From: Enterococcus saigonensis
GTDB lineage: Bacteria; Bacillota; Bacilli; Lactobacillales; Enterococcaceae
Length of the DNA stretch: 64,000 nucleotides
Reading direction: 5' to 3'
Assembly (NCBI RefSeq): GCF_011397115.1
Contig: NZ_AP022822.1
Coordinates: forward strand, 727,001-791,000
The position numbers and the translations under genes were made by a program. Positions 59,139-64,000 of the stretch are shown one piece after another. The notes under the pieces are model-generated. The model saw only the letters and a program-made list of their open reading frames with translations, had not been told where the DNA came from and made no database searches. Within the stretch, counting starts at the first letter, position 1, and each line of letters opens with the position of its first letter.

Positions 59139-60392
59139 ATGCTCAATATAGTAGATGTGTTTTCGGGAGCAGGTGGATTAACCGAAGGCTTTAGGTATAA
59201 AGACTATTATAATTTTATTTGTCATATAGAAATGGACAAAGATGCTTGCTCTTCTTTAGAATTAAGAAACATATATTACTATTTAAAAAAAGAAAATAAC
59301 CTATCTCCATATTTTGAATATATTCAAGGAAAAATCTCGAGAGATGATTTGTACTCGATTATACCAAGAAATCTAACTAAAGATATATTGAATAAGGAAA
59401 TAAGTAAAGATACTATACCTTCGATTTTTGAATTTATTGACCAAAGATTAGGCAATAATGAGTTAGATGGTATTATTGGTGGACCACCGTGTCAGGCATA
59501 CTCTACAATCGGTAGAGCCAATAACAAGTCGAAAAAATCTACAGATAAAAGAATTTATCTGTATAAACATTATTTAGATTTTCTGGATAAATATAAACCA
59601 AAGTTCTTTGTTTTTGAAAATGTTAAAGGGTTGCTTTCTTTTAAAGATTTATCAGGAGAGTTACTCTTGCCAAAAATAATTTGCGAATTTGATAAGTGCG
59701 GATATGAGGTAGATTATCAAATAGTAGATGCAAGTAATTATGGTGTAGTACAAAAAAGAGAACGTTTAATACTTGTCGGACATCGAAAAGATTTAGTGTT
59801 CGATAACTCATTTTTTGACAGTTTGGCTGAATATGTTGAGGCTGCTCCAACTATAAAAGAATTGTTTGAGGACTTGCCAAGTATAAAGTCTGGAGGAAGT
59901 TCTCATAAGTATCGTTGTGATGTTTCGAGTCAGTTCGTTGAAAAATATATTCGTAAAAAAGATGATATTTTAACACAACATGCTGCAAGACCTCATAATG
60001 AAAATGATTTGAAGATATATAAATTGGTACTAAGAGCTAAGAAAAAAGGTAAGAATTTAAGGTATATCGATATACCTGAAGAACTACAAACGCATTCTAA
60101 TACAACATCTTTTTTAGATAGATATAAAGCTTTGGATTATGGCTCTGTTAGTCATACAGTTGTTGCTCATATAGCGAAAGATGGACATTACTATATTCAT
60201 CCAGATTTAAGACAGAATCGTTCAATTACAGTAAGAGAAGCAGCTAGAATACAAGGATTTCCAGATGATTTTTATTTTGAACATTCACGAACAGCTGCAT
60301 TTAAACAGATAGGCAATGCTGTTCCACCAATTTTATCTAAAAAAATTGCAATGGCCGTTATAGATTTTTTGAGAGGAGAAAAAGGAGAATGA
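59139..60392 (+). CDS. C5-cytosine methyltransferase, second of the island
   Basis: From the ATG at 59139 (after aaaggaggtg) it has 417 residues. Motifs: IVDVFSGAGGLTEGF (I), IIGGPPCQAYSTIG (IV), VFENVKG (VI), VQKRERLILVG (VIII), QIGNAVPP (X). A long insertion between motifs I and IV (YYYLKKENN ... IFEFIDQRLG) sets it apart from the HaeIII-like enzyme, so it probably has a different target. It follows the ATPase-nuclease gene by 30 bp and presumably supplies its protection. It ends one base from the convergent relaxase gene. Confidence 0.88.
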   Translation: MLNIVDVFSGAGGLTEGFRYKDYYNFICHIEMDKDACSSLELRNIYYYLKKENNLSPYFEYIQGKISRDDLYSIIPRNLTKDILNKEISKDTIPSIFEFIDQRLGNNELDGIIGGPPCQAYSTIGRANNKSKKSTDKRIYLYKHYLDFLDKYKPKFFVFENVKGLLSFKDLSGELLLPKIICEFDKCGYEVDYQIVDASNYGVVQKRERLILVGHRKDLVFDNSFFDSLAEYVEAAPTIKELFEDLPSIKSGGSSHKYRCDVSSQFVEKYIRKKDDILTQHAARPHNENDLKIYKLVLRAKKKGKNLRYIDIPEELQTHSNTTSFLDRYKALDYGSVSHTVVAHIAKDGHYYIHPDLRQNRSITVREAARIQGFPDDFYFEHSRTAAFKQIGNAVPPILSKKIAMAVIDFLRGEKGE

Positions 60393-60393
60393 A

Positions 60394-61725
60394 TTACCTT
60401 TCAATCTCCTTACCCATATATTTTTCATAATTTTTTCTGATTTGATATAGTTCTTTCATATCGGATTTTGAAGAAGAATACTCTTGCATCAGGGTATTCT
60501 TTTTTTCATGCAATGAATCAAGCTCTTTCAAAATATCCTTGGAGTTTGGAAGTTTTGAGTAAGATTTTTTTAGGTCTGAAAGGGCATTTTCATAGAGCGT
60601 TATTTCTGATTTATGTTCTTCAGAAAAAGCCTTATCAGATGGATCTTTCTTATATTCTAAATAGATTTGACGATACAATTTTACGGTATGAACTTGTTCC
60701 ATAATATTTGATAGAGTTGAAATTTTGTTATCAACAACTTTGATTTGATCCTGTAAATCTTGTCTTTTTAATGCACTCTCTTTAATGTATTCATCCAGCT
60801 GGGAGATAGACTTAAATCTTTTTTCACGCATCAAAAGTACAGTATCGGCTGCAGTTTTCAAATTATGTTTTGTAGCCCAATACTCATAGCCTTTACTTGA
60901 TTTTATCTTTTCATTATTCTCAATATCAATTATATTTCCGATACGTTTTTTAACAGCATAGGTTCTTTGATTAGCATTATCTAAGATACGCTCTTTTAAT
61001 CTATCCTCAGTATAATCTTCTCCAATAGTCTTAGCTCTTGTAAATCTTTCTTTGTCCTTGTGCTTAAATGCAATATGTTTTCCATATTTGATTTCATAAT
61101 TAAGGGTAGCCATTCTCTTTATAAAATCAGCCCAATCTTTGGATTGTTTAATAGCTCTATCTATATCAAATTGAAGTCTACTTTTCCAAGAAGTACCTTT
61201 CTTAAGTTGGTCATTTTCATACCATGACTTACCATTAGTTTTATATTTCTTCCTATAAGTTTCGTAGAACTCATCAATAACAGATAGGTTGTTTTCTTTG
61301 CATAGTTTATCACTTTGATACCTAATTTGATGATAGCTTCTCTTGTTGGATTGATAGCACTTGCCTGTAACCATATTTACATTATTGAATATGATGTGAT
61401 TGTGGATATGCCCTTTATCTATGTGAGTAGATAGTACAAATTCATATTCGTCCTTTAATATCTTTTTACACAGTTCAAGACCGATTTGATGTGCCATTTC
61501 GGGCGTTGCTTCACCAGGCATAAATGACTGAATAAGGTGTCTTGCAAGTACTGTTCCATTAACTTTATTATCTTCTCTAGTCTTCATAAAAGCAGCATGG
61601 GCAGTAGAAGCAAAGCACTTATTTGTGCTTACCAATATTTTTTCGTCTGTCTTTTCTTCATTTGTTATATAGGCAATAGCGAGGTTAAGTGTTGATTTTA
61701 TTGGATGTATTTTTGTGATTGCCAT
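60394..61725 (-). CDS. MobP-type relaxase of the ICE
   Basis: This 443-residue relaxase has an N terminus MAITKIHPIKSTLNLAIAYI (strand and Tyr region) and the histidine triad in STHIDKGHIHNHIIFNNVN (about residues 120-138). A DNA-binding helical region and a C-terminal coiled coil follow. It is typical of Tn1549-like elements. It is encoded on the minus strand with MobC directly upstream (no gap) and converges on the restriction island without a terminator between. Confidence 0.9.
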   Translation of the reverse strand: MAITKIHPIKSTLNLAIAYITNEEKTDEKILVSTNKCFASTAHAAFMKTREDNKVNGTVLARHLIQSFMPGEATPEMAHQIGLELCKKILKDEYEFVLSTHIDKGHIHNHIIFNNVNMVTGKCYQSNKRSYHQIRYQSDKLCKENNLSVIDEFYETYRKKYKTNGKSWYENDQLKKGTSWKSRLQFDIDRAIKQSKDWADFIKRMATLNYEIKYGKHIAFKHKDKERFTRAKTIGEDYTEDRLKERILDNANQRTYAVKKRIGNIIDIENNEKIKSSKGYEYWATKHNLKTAADTVLLMREKRFKSISQLDEYIKESALKRQDLQDQIKVVDNKISTLSNIMEQVHTVKLYRQIYLEYKKDPSDKAFSEEHKSEITLYENALSDLKKSYSKLPNSKDILKELDSLHEKKNTLMQEYSSSKSDMKELYQIRKNYEKYMGKEIER

Positions 61726-62085
61726 TTAAACCTCATCTCCTTTGTTAGTAGTTTTATTAAGTAGTAGGGAATGTATTTGCCATATTTCTTTTGATAGATG
61801 TTCAATGTGGGATTGTATATATTTGATGTCATCGCTATAGATAACACCAGTAGAATTAACTCGTTTAGCAATTTGGTTGACGCTACTTGCATATCTAAAA
61901 AGTAATCCTTGTATATCTCTAAATGGTTCTAAATCGACAACATAAATATCTGATTCAGATACTACTTTTCTTAGAAAATGGTTCATGGTCTTACACTTTG
62001 ACATCTTCATTTTCTTTTCAAAGAGTGCTTTTTCTTCTTCTGTTAAGTTTATTTTCAGCTGAACATTTCTAATTCTATTTGCCAT
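61726..62085 (-). CDS. mobC: MobC-family relaxosome accessory protein
   Basis: This 119-residue protein has a ribbon-helix-helix start (RNVQLKINLTEEEKALFEKKMKMSKCKTMNHFLRKV) and a helical C-terminal half (FRYASSVNQIAKRVNST), the MobC pattern. It helps the relaxase bind and nick oriT. It is the first gene of the minus-strand mobilisation operon, next to the candidate oriT. Confidence 0.88.
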   Translation of the reverse strand: MANRIRNVQLKINLTEEEKALFEKKMKMSKCKTMNHFLRKVVSESDIYVVDLEPFRDIQGLLFRYASSVNQIAKRVNSTGVIYSDDIKYIQSHIEHLSKEIWQIHSLLLNKTTNKGDEV

Positions 62086-62109
62086 GTCTGTTACTTCCTT
62101 TCAAAAAAT

Positions 62110-62215
62110 GGGGTCTTAGGGTACTCCCTAACAAGCTAAAATTGATAAAAAAAGAAGCAACTCCACGAGGGGCTGCTTCATCGATTTTTCGTAAGTGGGT
62201 ACACACTTACTGTGC
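62110..62215. other. Candidate oriT of the ICE
   Basis: Three inverted repeats lie in about 100 bp upstream of mobC: TTAGGG / CCCTAA (62116-62131), GAAGCA...TGCTTC with inner CTCC/GGGG (62154-62179), and GTAAGTG / CACTTAC (62191-62210). A cluster of stem-loops adjoining the relaxase operon is the usual oriT position in these ICEs. The nick site is not identified. The middle hairpin could alternatively be a terminator. Confidence 0.55.
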
Positions 62216-62314
62216 TTGCTACATAAGAATGATTTGTAAAACAAGCGTTAAGCGAGATATGAGTTTGTGTCTTAATTATACCAAGTATAGAAGTTAATGT
62301 CAGCGTATTTAAGA

Positions 62315-62373
62315 AACTATTTCTAAAAAAATTGAAATAGTTATTGAGTTCATCCTTGTGGTGATGTTATAAT
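62315..62373 (+). promoter_or_regulatory. Operator palindrome and promoter before the ArsR-type gene
   Basis: AACTATTTC (62315-62323) and GAAATAGTT (62334-62342) form a perfect 9-bp inverted repeat. A TTGAGT -35 (62344-62349) and TATAAT -10 (62368-62373) are 18 bp apart. GAAATAG occurs once more downstream. This fits autoregulation by the ArsR-like protein. Confidence 0.55.
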
Positions 62374-62416
62374 TATTTTGAAAAAATTTGAAATAGATTA
62401 TGGAAAGGCTAAGCTA

Positions 62417-62677
62417 ATGGATTATTATGATAAGTTTAAAGCTCTATCCGATCCGATAAGACTGGATATATTAAATGAATTGAATAATGGAGAGTTATCT
62501 GCAGGGGATATTGCAGAAAAATTTGCTCTACCAAATTCAAAAATTTCGTATCATTTAGCGATACTAAAAAAAGTAGATATGGTTACAGAAAGAAAATATA
62601 AGAATTTTATTTTTTATAGCCTAAATCGAAATGGTATTCAGGAAGCTTCAACTTGGTTTGATAGATTTCAAAAATAA
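62417..62677 (+). CDS. ArsR-family repressor, SdpR-like
   Basis: This 86-residue winged helix reads YYDKFKALSDPIRLDILNEL then SAGDIAEKFALPNSKISYHLAIL, close to autorepressor SdpR-type ArsR proteins. No metal-binding cysteines are seen. The ATG at 62417 after ggaaagg is preferred over an upstream TTG. The membrane partner usually encoded downstream of sdpR is absent; only a 30-codon ORF follows. Confidence 0.75.
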   Translation: MDYYDKFKALSDPIRLDILNELNNGELSAGDIAEKFALPNSKISYHLAILKKVDMVTERKYKNFIFYSLNRNGIQEASTWFDRFQK

Positions 62678-62750
62678 AATTCGCATAAATAAGCTTTCTA
62701 AAATTAGCAATTACAAGGAGATGAAGATTTAACTGTTAATTAGGAGGATG

Positions 62751-62843
62751 ATGTGCATGGGATGGGTTACGCACGATTTAATAAAAGGGATTCATAATTT
62801 TTTGTGCGGAAAATTTTCCTTATTGCATTTATCCTTTACCTAA
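62751..62843 (+). CDS. Possible small protein of 30 residues
   Basis: An excellent ribosome binding site (taggagg) precedes two in-frame ATGs (62751, 62757). The peptide is MCMGWVTHDLIKGIHNFLCG followed by ten more residues. It has no recognised family. It may be a remnant of a gene truncated by deletion, a leader peptide or a small membrane-active peptide. It lies before the strong terminator at 62891. Confidence 0.35.
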   Translation: MCMGWVTHDLIKGIHNFLCGKFSLLHLSFT

Positions 62844-62890
62844 TTCTAAACTTAATAAATTAAATAGTAGAACTGTTTTTGTTCATTTGC

Positions 62891-62931
62891 GAGGACTCGG
62901 TGTGACATCATGCCGTAGTCCTCCTTTTTTG
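62891..62931 (+). terminator. Strong intrinsic terminator before the sigma-like gene
   Basis: Arms GAGGACTCGG and CCG-T-AGTCCTC form a ten-pair stem with one bulge, and TTTTTT follows. It separates the regulator region from the sigma-like gene. Confidence 0.82.
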
Positions 62932-62970
62932 TCTTCAAACAAGATTTTGAAACGAAAAGGAGGACGAAGA

Positions 62971-63384
62971 ATGAATAAAGAATATTTCTTGTTTGTAAAC
63001 GGAAAGAAGATCAAAGTTAGCGAGGAGATTTATAAAGTCTATTGGCAAGAGAAAAATCATGAGAATTACTTGAAGCAGATAGATCGAAAAAATCAACTGC
63101 TTTTATTTTCTTCTTTTGACCATGATGGGCATTTTGAAGATAGTATCGTTGATGAGGGATTTGATGTAGATAAGATTGTTCAGACACAAATGATGATAGA
63201 GGCAGTGCGAGATGCACTATCAAAATTAAATGATGAAGAAAGAGAAATAATTGATAGACTTTATTTTAATGATGAAACTATTCGTTCGGTAGCTGAAACG
63301 AAAAAAATATCTCATCCAGCTCTCATAAAGAGAAGAAATAAGATATTGGACAAGTTAAGAGAATTGCTGAAAGACTTTAGGTAG
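62971..63384 (+). CDS. Sigma-70-like (region 4) ICE regulator
   Basis: This 137-residue protein ends in a sigma region 4-like helix-turn-helix (VRDALSKLNDEEREIIDRLYFNDETIRSVAETKKISHPALIKRRNKIL). The N-terminal part begins EYFLFVNGKKIKVSEEIYKVYWQEKNHENYL. Such proteins are frequent in Tn916/Tn1549-like elements and are thought to control transfer or excision genes. The ATG at 62971 follows aaaggagg. Confidence 0.82.
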   Translation: MNKEYFLFVNGKKIKVSEEIYKVYWQEKNHENYLKQIDRKNQLLLFSSFDHDGHFEDSIVDEGFDVDKIVQTQMMIEAVRDALSKLNDEEREIIDRLYFNDETIRSVAETKKISHPALIKRRNKILDKLRELLKDFR

Positions 63385-63433
63385 TAATGAGAAGAAGCGG
63401 GCAAAGAAAATTTTGTCTGCTTCTTTTTAGATA

Positions 63434-63478
63434 TTGAAATGTTTTAACTGTTATGCTATAATAATAACAGTTAAAACA
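63434..63478 (+). promoter_or_regulatory. GntR-gene promoter embedded in a perfect 15-bp inverted repeat
   Basis: TGTTTTAACTGTTAT (63440-63454) and ATAACAGTTAAAACA (63464-63478) are exact inverted copies separated by nine bases. The promoter has -35 TTGAAA (63434-63439) and -10 TATAAT (63457-63462) at 17 bp, so spacer and -10 fall inside the operator. This predicts tight autorepression by the GntR-type protein encoded just downstream. Confidence 0.82.
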
Positions 63479-63501
63479 CAAATAACAGTAGGGGGTTGAG
63501 G

Positions 63502-63882
63502 ATGAATATACAGATAAATAATTCCAGTGATGATCCAATATATCTGCAAATAAAAAATCAAATTAAAGCACAAATCATTTCTGGAGATTTGAAAGTGGGA
63601 GAACAACTACCTTCGATAAGATTCTTAGCGAAAGAATTAAGAGTAAGCATGTTAACTGCAAAAAGAGCTTTTGATGAATTAGAGTTAGACGGGTTTATAA
63701 ATTCGGTACAAGGAAAAGGTAATTTTGTTGCAGCACAAAATAAAGAACTAATTCGAGAAGAATACTTAAAGAAAATTGAATCGAAGCTTCAAGAAGTAGT
63801 TGAACTTTCAGAAATTGCAGATGTATCCAGTGATGAATTGATAGAAATGTTAAAGAGTTATGTGGAGGGTGAATATGAGTAA
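63502..63882 (+). CDS. GntR-family regulator, YtrA type
   Basis: This 126-residue protein has an N-terminal GntR winged helix (DDPIYLQIKNQIKAQIISGDLKVGEQLPSIRFLAKEL, MLTAKRAFDELELDGFI) and a short helical tail, the YtrA subfamily form that controls ABC exporters. The ATG at 63502 follows ttgagg. Its 3' end overlaps the ABC transporter gene by 8 bp, so it governs that operon through the palindromic promoter. Confidence 0.88.
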   Translation: MNIQINNSSDDPIYLQIKNQIKAQIISGDLKVGEQLPSIRFLAKELRVSMLTAKRAFDELELDGFINSVQGKGNFVAAQNKELIREEYLKKIESKLQEVVELSEIADVSSDELIEMLKSYVEGEYE

Positions 63883-64000
63883 ATATGCTATTGAAATTAA
63901 AGATTTAGTAAAAACATTTGACAGTTTTAAACTAGGACCGGTAAATCTTACTATTCCGAAAGGAACAATAGTTGGATATATCGGACAGAATGGAGCTGGT
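63875..64000 (+). CDS. ABC transporter ATP-binding protein, N-terminal part
   Basis: The gene runs off the window. The 42 visible residues (MSKYAIEIKDLVKTFDSFKL ... GYIGQNGAG) include the start of Walker A. With the YtrA-type regulator this predicts a small drug or peptide exporter, perhaps for bacitracin-like antimicrobials; the substrate is unknown. It starts by translational coupling inside the GntR gene. Confidence 0.85.
   Translation, partial: MSKYAIEIKDLVKTFDSFKLGPVNLTIPKGTIVGYIGQNGAG

Larger units (their letters stand above)
11699..64000. mobile_element. Genomic island integrated beside rpmE2 (right end not in window)
   Basis: The island starts in the rpmE2 3' flank and has an integrase, excisionase-like protein, HUH replication initiator, large inverted repeat, XRE regulator and a restriction-modification gene. 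It resembles small Firmicute IMEs or satellite-type islands. Its right attachment site is not visible because an ICE is inserted in it and extends beyond 64000. The left limit is set at the 20-bp near-palindrome (11699-11718) between rpmE2 and the integrase. Assignment of the restriction gene to this island is likely but unproven. Confidence 0.65.
17168..64000. mobile_element. Tn1549-like integrative conjugative element (left end in window)
   Basis: The left boundary is placed at 17163-17168, where the host restriction gene is broken within codons for PACG. The content is the conserved Firmicute transfer set: PcfB, VirD4, SSB, Maff2, VirB6-like, PrgI, VirB4, NlpC-type hydrolase, DUF4315, DUF4366, topoisomerase III, giant SNF2 helicase, MobC and relaxase. 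The ICE recombinase and right end lie beyond 64000. The element carries a restriction island and is itself interrupted by an IME at 23331-35025. Confidence 0.85.

Noticed and set aside
57174..60392. ATPase-nuclease plus methyltransferase as a known Septu/Gabija or LlaJI-type system
   Set aside because: There is no ABC-type or McrB-like ATPase and no UvrD helicase; the ATPase is of the GHKL class, so those names do not fit.

Overview
The window looks like a low-GC Gram-positive chromosome, most likely Enterococcus or a close Enterococcaceae relative. Positions 1-11700 are an ordinary chromosomal backbone: an ABC sugar importer operon, a GlcT-type antiterminator with a glucose-class PTS, and the murA-rho-rpmE2 block that I associate with enterococci. 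No tRNA, rRNA or CRISPR array was seen. The genus call is inference from gene order and codon habit, not from a marker search.

From 11699 onward everything appears to be mobile, in nested layers. Layer 1 (11699 to beyond the window) is a genomic island next to rpmE2. It has a tyrosine integrase, an excisionase-like protein, an HUH rolling-circle initiator beside a large inverted repeat, a divergent XRE regulator with six phased operator half-sites, and an MmeI-like single-chain restriction-modification gene. Layer 2 (about 17168 to beyond 64000) is a Tn1549-like integrative conjugative element (ICE). Its left end lies inside methyltransferase motif I of that restriction gene. Layer 3 (about 23331-35025) is an integrative mobilizable element (IME) with a large serine recombinase, inserted in the ICE's small membrane gene maff2. 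Layer 4 (about 24513-25136) is a roughly 0.6-kb insert carrying a FosX-type fosfomycin hydrolase, which splits a DUF1835 gene of the IME.

The ICE backbone reads left to right: KilA-N protein, small membrane protein, replication initiator, PcfB, VirD4 coupling protein, SAP-domain protein, SSB, Maff2 (split), VirB6-like channel protein, PrgI, VirB4, NlpC/CHAP-like wall hydrolase, DUF4315, DUF4366, topoisomerase III, a C5 DNA methyltransferase, a 2796-residue ArdC/methylase-like/SNF2 helicase, and a second SSB. A defence island follows (54968-60392): small HTH regulator, HaeIII-like methyltransferase and endonuclease, a GHKL ATPase fused to a PD-(D/E)xK nuclease, and another C5 methyltransferase. 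The relaxase and MobC lie on the minus strand next to a candidate oriT. The window ends in regulators (ArsR, sigma-like, GntR) and the start of an ABC transporter. The ICE recombinase and both right ends are outside the window.

The most unusual signals are these. An out-of-frame 136-codon gene with a perfect Shine-Dalgarno sequence sits inside the giant helicase gene (46500-46910). Terminator-like hairpins recur just ahead of ribosome binding sites between ICE genes, one preceded by an eight-residue leader peptide. GTTGC iterons flank an AT-rich stretch in the IME, suggesting a replication origin. Short sequence motifs are shared between otherwise unrelated transfer proteins. A restriction island appears to combine two systems.
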